Assembly (NCBI GenBank): GCA_003153295.1
Contig: PLXY01000004.1
Coordinates: 1 to 64,000, forward strand
Length of the DNA: 64,000 nt
DNA from: Parachlamydiales bacterium
Lineage (GTDB): Bacteria > Chlamydiota > Chlamydiia > Chlamydiales > Rhabdochlamydiaceae
Direction: 5' to 3'
Shown: one piece after another, positions 45,848 through 54,358 of the stretch
How the letters are laid out: every line of letters begins with the position of its first letter
How positions within the stretch are numbered: position 1 is the stretch's first letter
Notes under the pieces: model-generated
Database searches by the model: none
Seen by the model: the letters and a program-made list of their open reading frames with translations, nothing else
What the model was told of the DNA's origin: nothing
Program-made: the position numbers and the translations under genes

Positions 45848-46240
45848 TTAGCGGGTGTTCCAAGAAGCTAGCCAAGTCCATAAAGTAGGACCTGGGGCAT
45901 AAGCATTGCAACTGCCGGGAATGACTTTACAGATAGTTTTTAAACGTTCTTCTATAAGAGGTTTGAAGGTGCTTTCAACATCGAGTGAAGATGCTTCAAA
46001 ATAGAGTTGTTTAGCCATTTCAGTTTGTAAAAAACTTTCAATTTTAGGTTTGAGTTTGAAGAAAATTGTGGAGGTCAATTTGGATATCTCCGATTGAACA
46101 AAATTTTCTTCAATTATTAAACCTATCGTGGCAGCCGTCTCTTTCAATTGTGCAGGCTTTAATGCAGGTTCAATAATTTCTTGACCCACTCGAGCTCTTA
46201 AACCAATAATTGCTCCCATAAACTTCCTGTTTTTTACCAA
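45848..46240 (-). CDS. Small protein of unknown function
   Basis: A 130-residue soluble protein, largely alpha-helical (about 30-110), with a tail containing Cys, Trp and Pro (CNAYAPGPTLWTWLASWN). No family or motif recognised, and no signal peptide. It lies between the F-box gene and a CAAX-type protease gene, all on the same strand with sizeable gaps, so it may be transcribed alone. Coding by length and lack of any better frame. Confidence 0.5.
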   Translation of the reverse strand: MVKNRKFMGAIIGLRARVGQEIIEPALKPAQLKETAATIGLIIEENFVQSEISKLTSTIFFKLKPKIESFLQTEMAKQLYFEASSLDVESTFKPLIEERLKTICKVIPGSCNAYAPGPTLWTWLASWNTR

Positions 46241-46280
46241 TATTTTATATGATTTTTTATTTGTTTCATATCTTAAAAAC

Positions 46281-46838
46281 TCAAATTATCCTTAGATGAA
46301 ACCTGTCAATAATTGAGTTGTAAATGCTGTGAGCTACTATCGCGGTTAATAAACCGTTCATTCTGCTTTCATTCCATTCACTCAAACAGCCTAAAATAAT
46401 TCCTACAAATAAGAGTCCAAAAAGCACTCCCGGCTGTCCTCGGTCATGACTATAAGTAAAAAGTAAGGAAGAGAGCAGGATTCTACTAAAAAGACCCATG
46501 AATTTAGAAAAAACAAAGAGCTGGAGGCCCCTAAAAGCCAGTTCCTCGATAATCGGCGCAGCAACGACTCGACCTATCAGGGGGGAATGTCGATCAAAAT
46601 AGTCATTAATAGACCCGAAAATCGTACGATAGACAAAGGGGATGCCTTTGCTAATGAAAGTAGGCATAATATTAGCAAGTGTTAGGTGGCAATTTCTAAA
46701 ATTAAAAATGCCGATACCTAGTTTATCTCCCGCCTTGTAAGCTCCGATCATTAAAGCCGTTGCGCCTACTGCTTTGGCTCCTATTTCGATTGCGGGTGGT
46801 AGTCCTTTATCTGCTAAGACTATGTTGCTCATAAACAT
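46281..46838 (-). CDS. CPBP-family intramembrane metalloprotease
   Basis: A 185-residue membrane protein with the CAAX protease/bacteriocin-processing (CPBP, Abi) motifs: IIEELAFRGLQLF (EExxxR), LLFTYSHDRGQ (FxxxH) and AIVAHSIYNSI (HxxxN). These residues form the intramembrane active site. Relatives process prenylated or bacteriocin-type peptides; the substrate here is unknown. The N-terminal about 60 residues are another pair of hydrophobic stretches. Confidence 0.82.
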   Translation of the reverse strand: MFMSNIVLADKGLPPAIEIGAKAVGATALMIGAYKAGDKLGIGIFNFRNCHLTLANIMPTFISKGIPFVYRTIFGSINDYFDRHSPLIGRVVAAPIIEELAFRGLQLFVFSKFMGLFSRILLSSLLFTYSHDRGQPGVLFGLLFVGIILGCLSEWNESRMNGLLTAIVAHSIYNSIIDRFHLRII

Positions 46839-47249
46839 CCTTTTTATTGAAGTATATTATACTAAATATTTGAATTAATTAAAATCATTATTTAAAAGCA
46901 TAAATCCCTTATTTTCAACGAATTAAATAGGAAAAATTTGAGATTAGGGGTCGATCAGCCTTCTTACAAGAAATCGTTAGATTATTACTCTTTAAAAAAG
47001 CTCGATGTTGCTGTTTCGAAGCTAGCCTGAGTTCACCTCTGAACACAGAAGCTAATTTTTATTTCACTCTTCATACCTCCCTTGTCGTTTTGTAGGGTGG
47101 GGCAATAAGACCTGACCCTAAATTTTGTAATTTCCATTTTGTGCCATTTTATGGATAATAGACGCTTTTACTTTGGGTACAAAAAATAAGTGCCCATAAA
47201 GAAAACTTTGAGCACTAGCCTAACTTTGGAGGGGCCAATAGAAAAGAAT
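46839..47249. other. Intergenic region, no gene recognised
   Basis: About 400 bases between two divergent genes. The left half is very AT-rich. A more balanced stretch follows (46930-47110) with a short GAGTTCACCTCTGAAC self-complementary segment at about 47030 and two GACC-type words near 47120. I see no tRNA, rRNA or convincing ORF; the in-frame GTG at 47190 could extend the next gene. It should contain the divergent promoters. Confidence 0.5.
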
Positions 47250-48536
47250 ATGGATAAAAGTCGTGTAACACACTACCGCTGGGTTATTGCTGCTCTGATC
47301 TTTTTTATAACCCTTGTAAACTTCATTGATCGTTCGGCTATCTCCTTTGTCATCGAACCTCTCAAAAAAGAATTCAATTTTACCGATACGCAATTCGGCA
47401 TTATCCTTTCAGCTTTTGGATTAGGTTATATGCTCTTAACCGCTTTTGGCGGTTGGCTTGTCGATCGTTGGGGCGCTCGGCTTGTATGGCCCATTGCTGC
47501 GATTGCCTGGTCACTCTGCGTCGGCTTACTCGGCTTTGCTTCTGGTTTCTTAGGATTTATAGGACTTCGTTTTCTTTTAGGAGTCACAGAAGGTCCCCAT
47601 TTTCCTGCGATGACTCGATCGATTAGCGATTGGCTTCCACCTTCTGAACGTGCCAGGGCTTTATCTTTAGGCCTGGTTGCTATCCCGCTTTCCGCTGTTG
47701 TGGGCGCTCCTATTACCTCTTATCTCGTAGCAGATTTTGGCTGGAGAACGATGTTCATGGCAATGAGTGCAATGGGAATCCTCTGGGCTTTTGTGTGGTA
47801 TTGGTGCTTTAGAGACCGTCCTCAAGACTGCAAATATGTCAGCGAATCCGAAAAGCAATTCATTGAGGCAGCAGATGTAAAAAGACCTAATGAGAAAGTC
47901 GTTGCTGTCGATTGGCGTTTTATCTTAACTCATCCCACTCTGGTCGCCAACAACATCGCCTATTTTGCATTCGGGTATATGTTGTTTTTCGCAACACTTT
48001 GGCTTCCGGGTTATTTCTTAACGCAACATGGACTCGACCTCAAAAGTGTCGGCTGGTATTTGACGATCCCTTGGCTTGTCGGGGCCGCCTTTTTGAAATT
48101 CGGCGGGTTTCTCTCCGATTGGCTCTATCAAAAGACAGGTAGCCGCCGTCTGGCTAGGTCCCACTTGATTTGGGTCAGCCAGCTCATTGCTGCGGTTTTC
48201 TTTGTGGCTTTAGGCTTCACAGAGTCTTTCTACCTTTCTTTAGTTTTCTTAAGTTTAGGGTTAGGGTTTGGATTGATGCCTCAACCAGCTTTCTTTAGTA
48301 TCAATATCGATGTTGCCAAAGAGCGTGCGGGGGCTTCACAAGGAATCACTTCAAGCTGTCTCTCTATAGCAGGTATTGCAGCTCCTATATTGACTGGTTT
48401 TCTCATTGACCTGACGGGCAACTATCAAGGCGCCTTTTTTCTGCTCGCCGGATTGACCGGAATCGCAGTTATTACAGTTGTTCTTTTCCATCATCCTGAC
48501 CGTGAATGGTCTCGAGCTAAAAATACAGCTGCTTAA
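47250..48536 (+). CDS. MFS transporter, anion:cation symporter (hexuronate/glucarate-type)
   Basis: A 428-residue 12-segment MFS protein. After YRWVIAALIFFITLVNFIDR it has the GGWLVDRWGAR loop and RFLLGVTEGPHFPAMTRSISDWLP, diagnostic of the ACS family (phthalate, glucarate, hexuronate, sialate or phosphate-linked organic anions). It probably brings in a host-derived organic acid. The frame opens at a GTG (47190), but the ATG at 47250 comes right before the first segment and an upstream GGAGGGG is about 18 bases away, so the exact start is uncertain. Confidence 0.85.
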   Translation: MDKSRVTHYRWVIAALIFFITLVNFIDRSAISFVIEPLKKEFNFTDTQFGIILSAFGLGYMLLTAFGGWLVDRWGARLVWPIAAIAWSLCVGLLGFASGFLGFIGLRFLLGVTEGPHFPAMTRSISDWLPPSERARALSLGLVAIPLSAVVGAPITSYLVADFGWRTMFMAMSAMGILWAFVWYWCFRDRPQDCKYVSESEKQFIEAADVKRPNEKVVAVDWRFILTHPTLVANNIAYFAFGYMLFFATLWLPGYFLTQHGLDLKSVGWYLTIPWLVGAAFLKFGGFLSDWLYQKTGSRRLARSHLIWVSQLIAAVFFVALGFTESFYLSLVFLSLGLGFGLMPQPAFFSINIDVAKERAGASQGITSSCLSIAGIAAPILTGFLIDLTGNYQGAFFLLAGLTGIAVITVVLFHHPDREWSRAKNTAA

Positions 48537-48544
48537 AACTCAAT

Positions 48545-48566
48545 CGACTCACCTACGGGTGAGTCG
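48545..48566. terminator. Hairpin between convergent genes
   Basis: CGACTCACC (48545-48553) and GGTGAGTCG (48558-48566) form a perfect 9-bp stem with a TACG tetraloop, just after the MFS stop. The T-run on the plus strand is poor (TCTCTTC), while the opposite strand has a GAGTTTTAAG. It could serve as a bidirectional terminator. Confidence 0.6.
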
Positions 48567-48878
48567 TCTCTTCATTGATGAAATAAACGATCTGAAATTT
48601 TTGAAAACGGCCTTGTTCGTGTTTCCAGATTTCTATTGTTTTGTCCGCAAATCCTGTATAAAGAGTATTTTCATCTGGGCTCAGTTGCAGATATCGAAAA
48701 GTAGTTCCTTGATAAAGATGAAAAATTTGAATTTCTTCTACGTCTTCTTCTAGATGCTTTTCATACCATCTAGCTGTTCCATCATAAGAAACTGTAAAAA
48801 AATGTTTTCCATCTTTGAAGCCGTACGTATTTTGATAGTGCTTAGAAACCTTTGAGCGTATCTGTTTCATGATTTGAT

Positions 48879-50348
48879 CTTCTTGCGCGGGCAAACCCCG
48901 CCCTTTAGGGCTGGGTCAAAACCGCGCGACCAATGTATGGTAGTTTTAGACATTTAGAAATTCGCTCCATGTATGAGCACATAAACAGGGTACCTCAACA
49001 TAACTGTACCAAAACAAATAAGCGATCTTACACTTTTCTCTATGAAGCTCATTGTTTTTTTTTATATGACAAATTATAATTTTTGCTATGAAACAGTTGC
49101 AAGCCTTTGAATACGAACTAAAATACAATGGGGAAGAAGAATGCTCCCTGCGTAAATTCGCTGGGGCTTGCCGTTTCGTATTTAATAAAGCATTAGCAAT
49201 TCAAATAGACAATTACGAAGCAGGCAATAAATATATCAGCTATGTGTCCATGGCAAAGCAGCTGACTCAATGGCGCAACTCTGTAGAAACACCCTGGCTA
49301 TCTGAGGCTCCCTGCCACTCACTACAACATGCTTTAAAAGATTTGGACAGAGCCTTCAAGAACTTCTTTGCCAAGCGGGCCAACTTCCCTCGCTTTAAGC
49401 GGAAGGCGCAAGGAGGCAGCTTTCGTTATCCAGATCCTACACAAATTAAACTTGATCAGAACAATAGCCGCATCTTTCTGCCCAAACTGGGCTGGCTCCA
49501 TTATCGCAAAAGTCGAGAAGTCCTAGGAGAGCTGCGTAATGTCACCATCAAAAATCGCGGTAAGAAATGGTTTATTTCCATTCAAACAGAAAGAGAAATA
49601 ACCCCAGCCCAAGCAGTAACAACTGCTATTGGAATCGATGTAGGAATCAACCGTTTTGCTACTATGAATGACGGCAGTTATATCGCTCCTCTCAATAGTT
49701 TTAAAAAACATCAATCCCGTTTACGCCGTCATCAAAAAAACTTAAGTCGTAAAGTCAAATTTAGTCAGAATTCGAAAAAGGAGAAGGACAAAGTTCAAAA
49801 AATCCATATCGGCATAGCAAATGCCCGTAAGGACTTTCTGCATAAAATCACCACAACAATCAGCAAAAACCACGCGCTTGTATGTATTGAAGATTTGCAG
49901 GTCTGCAAGATGTCCAAATCATCTTCGGGAACAAAAGAGAAACCCGGAAAGAATGTTCGGCAAAAATCTGGACTTAATCGGAACATCTTGGATCAAGGTT
50001 GGGGAATGTTCCGTAGCCAATTGGCATATAAACTGCACTGGAACAGTGGAATGCTTCTTACAGTGCCTCCACAAAATACCAGCCGCACCTGTCCCAATTG
50101 TAAGCATGTTTCCGAAGACAATCGGAAGACACAGGCCCTATTCAAATGTGTCAAGTGTAAGTACGAAAATCATGCCGACGTTGTCGGCGCGATGAATATT
50201 TTAGAGCGAGGACATCGCTTGTTAGCCTGTGGAGAGAGGGTGCATTTAGACCGCTCAAGGAAGCAGGAACCCACTGAAGTGAGTCAGTTAGGTTTTAACT
50301 GAACGCCGTAGGAATCCCCTCCCTTTAGGGAGGGAAGGATGTCAAGAT
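48879..50348 (+). mobile_element. IS200/IS605-group element with tnpB only
   Basis: About 1,470 bp. Both ends carry a hairpin around the same core, CCCTTTAGGG (48901-48910 and 50321-50330). No target-site duplication is expected. The exact edges are ambiguous within 9 shared bases (GATCTTCTT at 48876-48884 and 50346-50354). The left flank ends in TTGAT (48874-48878), the same target motif as the ISDra2 TnpB system. There is no tnpA (Y1 transposase) gene in the element, so mobility depends on one elsewhere. Confidence 0.85.
49088..50302 (+). CDS. tnpB: TnpB (IS605 OrfB) RNA-guided nuclease, apparently intact
   Basis: A 404-residue TnpB. The RuvC catalytic residues are D184 (IGIDVGINRFA), E268 (VCIEDL) and D364 (NHADVVGAMNI). 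The zinc finger has C335, C338 (CPNC), C354 and C357 (CVKC). The N-terminal GACRFVFNKAL and NFPRFKRK are typical. TnpB cuts DNA next to a short motif under guidance of an RNA from the element's right end, helping retain the element. Length is normal and no frame break is seen. The tnpA partner is absent. Confidence 0.95.
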   Translation: MKQLQAFEYELKYNGEEECSLRKFAGACRFVFNKALAIQIDNYEAGNKYISYVSMAKQLTQWRNSVETPWLSEAPCHSLQHALKDLDRAFKNFFAKRANFPRFKRKAQGGSFRYPDPTQIKLDQNNSRIFLPKLGWLHYRKSREVLGELRNVTIKNRGKKWFISIQTEREITPAQAVTTAIGIDVGINRFATMNDGSYIAPLNSFKKHQSRLRRHQKNLSRKVKFSQNSKKEKDKVQKIHIGIANARKDFLHKITTTISKNHALVCIEDLQVCKMSKSSSGTKEKPGKNVRQKSGLNRNILDQGWGMFRSQLAYKLHWNSGMLLTVPPQNTSRTCPNCKHVSEDNRKTQALFKCVKCKYENHADVVGAMNILERGHRLLACGERVHLDRSRKQEPTEVSQLGFN

Positions 50349-50364
50349 CTTCTTCAGAGAGTAG
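50303..50364 (+). ncRNA. Predicted 3' end of the TnpB guide RNA (omega/reRNA)
   Basis: In TnpB elements the guide RNA runs through the end of tnpB and the right-end hairpin into the flank, which acts as guide. Here CCCTCCC (50317-50323) and GGGAGGG (50328-50334) form the terminal hairpin around TTTA, and the flank beyond about 50346-50349 (GATCTTCTTCAGAGAG) would be the guide. The 5' end is unknown and probably lies inside tnpB. Inferred from family knowledge. Confidence 0.35.
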
Positions 50365-50553
50365 ATGAAGATAAGAAGGTGGAAAGGTATAGAGAGCTGT
50401 TGTCATGAATTTTTCCAAGGTGGCGGAAGATACTAGTGAATTGTATAGATCGAGTCAATTCAGAGATCTTTCTATACGTAAAATTAACATTGTTCTATAA
50501 TGATGGCATGTTAGAAAGATCTTTAGTTCTACATCTCGGTTTAGTTCGCTTCC

Positions 50554-50571
50554 GTCGGCGCTCCACGCGCC
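50554..50571. repeat. GC-rich island with hairpin, left of the small F-box gene
   Basis: GGCGC (50557-50561) and GCGCC (50567-50571) form a small hairpin in AT-rich surroundings. The block CCGTCGGCG, CTCC, CGCGCC resembles the block at 50961-50989 on the other side of the F-box gene (CCGTCTACG, ACTCC, GCGCGCC), suggesting imperfect direct repeats. Confidence 0.4.
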
Positions 50572-50662
50572 AATAATCATTCCTATTCACATTTATTGTT
50601 TATTTTAGCCTCCAAAACTCAAAAAAGTTTTGAACTTATACATCAATTTTTAAGAAATTTTT

Positions 50663-50938
50663 ATGAAAGTTAAATCAAAAAGTTCCGACTTATATCTTCC
50701 TCCAGAAATATGGCTGCTCATTGCAAGCTATGCTTCCACGGGAGAACTTAGAAGGTTGGTCCAGACTTCTTCAAAGCTTCAAAAGCTATTGATGGAAGAT
50801 AAAAAAGTCTGGATGTATGCCTTTAAAAGAGAAGGAAAATACCTCGAGTCTTACCAGTATTTTCCTTTATCCGTCATTTTAAATGCTCAGAAACATCGAA
50901 TGATCATGCCGATGTTTTTACCTGGGTGTTACAAATGA
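50663..50938 (+). CDS. Small F-box protein
   Basis: A 91-residue protein that is almost entirely F-box: LPPEIWLLIASYASTGELRR, a LVQTSSKLQKLL helix and a DKKVWMYAFKRE end (residues about 12-60). The tail has no further domain, so it may be a bare Skp1-binding adaptor or a truncated remnant. The RBS is weak. It is the second F-box gene within 7 kb and is flanked by GC-rich imperfect repeats. Confidence 0.7.
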   Translation: MKVKSKSSDLYLPPEIWLLIASYASTGELRRLVQTSSKLQKLLMEDKKVWMYAFKREGKYLESYQYFPLSVILNAQKHRMIMPMFLPGCYK

Positions 50939-50960
50939 TTAATTTTTATCATCATCAGCT

Positions 50961-50989
50961 CCGTCTACGACTCCGCCGGCGCGCCCGGC
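50961..50989. repeat. GC-rich island with hairpin, right of the small F-box gene
   Basis: GCCGG (50975-50979) and CCGGC (50985-50989) pair around CGCGC. The surrounding CCGTCTACGACTCC resembles the left island at 50554-50571. It could act as terminator for the F-box gene or be the trace of an insertion. Confidence 0.4.
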
Positions 50990-51048
50990 AAACATAATCT
51001 TTTCCTCCAGTCTCTATTTTTAAACTATTCAAAAACCAAAGGAATTTT

Positions 51049-51786
51049 ATGTTTAAGTATTTATTGTTTTTCATCGGAGTTGTTTTCGTTTCATGCACGG
51101 GACCACGGAATCCCTCTACCTTAGTGGTAGGGCTTCAGGCCGACTATCCACCGTATGAGTATGTCAATGATCAAGGCACTCTCGTCGGGTTTGACATCGA
51201 TGTTGCTCGAAAAATTGCCGACAAGCTCGGTAAAAAACTTCTCATCAAAGAGATGGGATTCGATGCGCTCATCTTATCATTGAAAAGCCATAAGATTGAT
51301 TTAATTATCAGCGGCATGTCAATTACACCTGATCGTCTAAAAGAGATCGAGATGGTCCCTTATCAAGGCGATAAGGTGACGGAGCTTCAATTGCTATTTT
51401 GGAAATCGGAGGGAATGCCGCTCCAAGATTTGAAAGGCAAAATTGTCGCGGCCCAATCGGGGACTTTTCAGGAACAGGTGCTGCATCATTACAAAGAGAT
51501 CCAACCTAAGCTCATGGAAAATACCCAAGAGCTCATCATGGAAATTAAGTATGGGAAGTCCGATGCCATGCTGGTTGAATCACCGGTAGGAAAAGAGTTC
51601 AAATACCAATTTCCTGAAATCCATGCTGTGACAGTGCCGCTCTCTAGCGATATGCAAGCATTTGGGAATGGAATTGGAATCCCGAAAGAAAATATTGCAT
51701 TGAAACAAGTCATTGAAAAAACCGTTCAAGAAATGAAAGAAAGCGGTGAAATGAGTCAGCTGGCGAGGAAGTGGTTTCATGATTGA
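51049..51786 (+). CDS. Amino-acid ABC transporter, substrate-binding lipoprotein
   Basis: A 245-residue periplasmic binding protein of the polar amino acid family (ArtJ/GlnH/HisJ). The lipobox is VFVSC with Cys16 as the lipid anchor; LVVGLQADYPPYEYVNDQGTLVGFDIDVARKIADKLG is the usual first lobe, followed by DLIISGMSITPDRL. C. trachomatis has an Arg-binding ArtJ (CT381), so arginine or glutamine are likely ligands. Its 3' end overlaps the permease gene by 8 bp. Confidence 0.9.
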   Translation: MFKYLLFFIGVVFVSCTGPRNPSTLVVGLQADYPPYEYVNDQGTLVGFDIDVARKIADKLGKKLLIKEMGFDALILSLKSHKIDLIISGMSITPDRLKEIEMVPYQGDKVTELQLLFWKSEGMPLQDLKGKIVAAQSGTFQEQVLHHYKEIQPKLMENTQELIMEIKYGKSDAMLVESPVGKEFKYQFPEIHAVTVPLSSDMQAFGNGIGIPKENIALKQVIEKTVQEMKESGEMSQLARKWFHD

Positions 51787-52408
51787 TCTACTTCTTCAAG
51801 GAGCACTCCATACCCTTCAGATCACAACCGCGGCTCTTGCTATCGGGGTGATCGGAGGGGTAGGGCTTGGCATTTTAAATTGCCGAAAATGCCGATTGCC
51901 GATTGCCGGTCCTCTGATTCAGGGTTTTATCTTAGTGATCCGAGGAACGCCTTTATTTGTCCAGGTGCTCATTTTTTATTTCGCTTTACCAGAGGCGCTC
52001 GGCATTGACCTATCCCCGTTTGCAGCAGGTGTTGTTGCCTTGGGCTTGAATTCTTCAGCCTATGTGGCAGAAATTGTCCGGTGCGGAATTGATTCTGTTC
52101 CGCAAGGTCAATGGGAGGCGGCCCATGTTTTGGGCTATGGACGTAAGTTAACACTGCAGTCGGTGATTTTACCTCAAATGGTGCGGAACGTCTTACCGGC
52201 ACTCACCAACGAAATGACGACTCTCATCAAAGAGAGCAGTATTTTGATGGTCATTGGAGTAGCAGAGCTGACCAAAGTCGGAAGGGAGATTGTCGCGCGT
52301 CAACTGGATCCGCTGCCGGTTTATTTAATGGTTGCTGGGATTTATTTTGCGATGACAACGGTGGTCTCTGTATGTGCAAAACATTTTGAAAAGAGGTTGC
52401 AAACATGA
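51779..52408 (+). CDS. glnP: Amino-acid ABC transporter permease
   Basis: A 209-residue inner-membrane permease of the HisMQ/GlnP family, with five hydrophobic segments. The signature LNSSAYVAEIVRCGIDSVPQGQWEAAHVLG is the EAA loop that contacts the ATPase. C. trachomatis has glnP-glnQ (CT129-CT130), but without the binding-protein gene attached; here all three form one operon. It overlaps both neighbours by a few bases. Confidence 0.92.
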   Translation: MIDLLLQGALHTLQITTAALAIGVIGGVGLGILNCRKCRLPIAGPLIQGFILVIRGTPLFVQVLIFYFALPEALGIDLSPFAAGVVALGLNSSAYVAEIVRCGIDSVPQGQWEAAHVLGYGRKLTLQSVILPQMVRNVLPALTNEMTTLIKESSILMVIGVAELTKVGREIVARQLDPLPVYLMVAGIYFAMTTVVSVCAKHFEKRLQT

Positions 52409-53067
52409 TCGAAGGAAAAAATATTTCTCTGACTCTAAAAGGGAAGAAAATTCTCAATAACCTTTCTTTTGAAATCGGAAAAGGACGCCTCGCTGCCTTT
52501 ATCGGAAAAAGCGGAGCTGGAAAAACTTCTCTTTTGAAGTGCATAGGAGGACTCTATTCGCATGAAGGAACATTCATCTGCGAGGAAAAAAAAGGGTTTG
52601 TTTTTCAAGAGTACCATCTTTTTCCGCATATGACAGCATTAGGAAACTGCCTGCATCCTTTATGCAAAGTGATGAAACAGCCACCAGAACTAGCTCTTGC
52701 AAAAGCTCGAGCTGTTCTGGAAAGTTTTGGAATGCAAAACTATCAAGAGGCCTATCCATCTCAACTTTCAGGGGGACAGCAGCAAAGGATAGCACTAGCC
52801 CGTGCGCTGTGTTTGGATCCGCAAATATTGCTTTTCGATGAGCCGACAGCTGCTTTAGATCCTGAAAATAAGCAGTTATTTGTAGAGATTTTGAGAAAGC
52901 TGAAAGATCAAGGAGTGACGATTCTTATTTCCACCCATGATCAAAGCCTGCTGAAAGGCATCCTGGATCAAGTCTATTTCATGGAAGGAGGCGAAATCAT
53001 CGAATCCTATGATGCTCTAGGGGAAAATCTTGAAGATAAACCCCACATTCAGGGGTTTCTTCAATGA
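52405..53067 (+). CDS. glnQ: Amino-acid ABC transporter ATPase
   Basis: A 220-residue ABC ATPase: Walker A GKSGAGKTS, signature LSGGQQQRIALARAL, Walker B ILLFDEPTAALDP and the switch His in STHDQS. It powers the GlnP-type permease. The ATGA overlap with glnP and the compact three-gene order (binding protein, permease, ATPase) show that this is a complete importer. Slightly short compared with GlnQ (about 240). Confidence 0.92.
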   Translation: MIEGKNISLTLKGKKILNNLSFEIGKGRLAAFIGKSGAGKTSLLKCIGGLYSHEGTFICEEKKGFVFQEYHLFPHMTALGNCLHPLCKVMKQPPELALAKARAVLESFGMQNYQEAYPSQLSGGQQQRIALARALCLDPQILLFDEPTAALDPENKQLFVEILRKLKDQGVTILISTHDQSLLKGILDQVYFMEGGEIIESYDALGENLEDKPHIQGFLQ

Positions 53068-53068
53068 A

Positions 53069-54028
53069 TCAACCCGCTGTATCTTTAATGGGTTGGGCTG
53101 CCTGGGTTGTTGTCAGGGCTGCTTTCTTGGCAGCTTCTTCACGCCGTGTGCGGTAGAGCATGTAGAGATTGCTGCCGACAATGATAACTGCGCCGACGAT
53201 CATGAAACTATCCGGCGATTTGCCCCACCAGAACATATCGAGGGCCACGACCCAGAAGTAGCTTGAATAGTCGACAGGGGCCAGAATGGAGGCTTGGGTA
53301 AAGCGGAGCGCTTGTGCAATAGCATATTGCCCGACTGCTGTGATCACGCCGACAATGGCAAAAAGACCCCAATGTTCTAAGGGCATCGGTTTCCATGGCT
53401 CTAAAAACATCAGGCAAGGGAGCATTGCTAGGATCATCACGATATTGGGATAGATCGCAATCGAGAGACTGTGTTCAGTGGATGCAAGACGGCGCATTAA
53501 AATTTTATTGAGCGCTCCTAAAAATGTTCCTAAAAGAACAATCAAAGCCACAGATTCGAACATATTGGTTCCAGGCCGCATAGCGACGATCACGCCAACG
53601 AGGCCGATTGCAACAGCGATCCAACGCCATCGGCTGACGTTTTCTTTCAGCATCCAGGCACTTAAGAGGATCATGAAAAAGGGCGAGGTGTAGCTCAACG
53701 TATAGACAATCGTGAGGGAACCTTGTTTCATCGCGAACATGAAGCAGAGGGTATAGGCTAAACTGACGGCAAGACGAACGAAATGCCGCTGGGGATGATT
53801 GGTTCCGAGGACTTTGCGGATTCCTCCTTGAAAAAAGACGGTGATAAAGAGAGGAATGACACGGGTAAACGATCGAAGAAAAGAGGCTTGATAGACGGAA
53901 TAGGTGCCCATCAGGTGTTTGATAAAGGCATCGGCAAGAGGATAGAGAGCAAGTCCTGCGATCATGAGTAAAACTCCGAGAACAGCTCGATTCTGAAGCT
54001 TACGATTCGATCCTGTTTCCGCCGACAT
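53069..54028 (-). CDS. DMT-superfamily (EamA) transporter
   Basis: A 319-residue membrane protein with ten hydrophobic segments in two EamA repeats (about 15-140 and 150-295). The ATG at 54028 has a GGGAGGG site; the longer TTG start is rejected. Chlamydial and rickettsial EamA proteins include S-adenosylmethionine transporters, so SAM import is one possibility; amino acids or nucleotide sugars are others. It converges on glnQ with a one-base gap. Confidence 0.82.
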   Translation of the reverse strand: MSAETGSNRKLQNRAVLGVLLMIAGLALYPLADAFIKHLMGTYSVYQASFLRSFTRVIPLFITVFFQGGIRKVLGTNHPQRHFVRLAVSLAYTLCFMFAMKQGSLTIVYTLSYTSPFFMILLSAWMLKENVSRWRWIAVAIGLVGVIVAMRPGTNMFESVALIVLLGTFLGALNKILMRRLASTEHSLSIAIYPNIVMILAMLPCLMFLEPWKPMPLEHWGLFAIVGVITAVGQYAIAQALRFTQASILAPVDYSSYFWVVALDMFWWGKSPDSFMIVGAVIIVGSNLYMLYRTRREEAAKKAALTTTQAAQPIKDTAG

Positions 54029-54163
54029 GAACCCTCCCAAAAAGATTTTAAGTTATTTTACCAGGATAAATCCTTGTCGTAAACTTTGAAATTTCAAATT
54101 TTAAAGCACAAAAAAAATAACTTTGATAACGTGGCCTTTATCCCTAACCTTTAGGAAGGAAAA

Positions 54164-54304
54164 ATGATTGTACATCCAGTTTTACACCCTGTTGTAGCCC
54201 TACTTGCTGGTATTTTGATTCTGATTTTCCCAGCTATTTTAAACTACATTGTTGCGTTTTACCTCATCATCATCGGAGTGGTTGGTATTGCAGGAGCGCT
54301 CTAA
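54164..54304 (+). CDS. DUF3096-type small membrane protein
   Basis: A 46-residue protein, mostly two hydrophobic helices: VALLAGILILIFPAILNYIV and FYLIIIGVVGIAG. This is the whole DUF3096 pattern (LIAGILILIxPxLLNYIVAIYLIxIGxxG). It has an AGGAAGG site. Function of the family is unknown; relatives are found in many bacteria, often in stress-related contexts. Confidence 0.8.
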   Translation: MIVHPVLHPVVALLAGILILIFPAILNYIVAFYLIIIGVVGIAGAL

Positions 54305-54358
54305 GAAAGTGTTCATTTAAATAATTTATAGTGTAAGCTGAGTGAAAAAGGAAAATTT

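Larger units (their letters stand above)
48553..50406 (-). pseudogene. Gene for a short WD40-like protein, interrupted by the TnpB element
   Basis: The start (ATG at 50406) and first 58 bases lie to the right of the element and the rest (48553-48878) to the left. Joining base 50349 to 48878 gives one unbroken frame of 127 residues, reading ...HLLSEED then QIMKQIRS... in phase. A single WD40-type blade (LSPDENTLYTGFADKTIEIW, about 90-109) is visible. So the element landed in a functional or recently functional gene. A shorter protein from an internal ATG (48871) could still be made from the left part. Confidence 0.85.

Noticed and set aside
47030-47060. A string (GAACACAGAAGCTAA) like part of a 5S rRNA
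   Set aside because: Only about 15 bases match; flanks do not fold or align as 5S rRNA.
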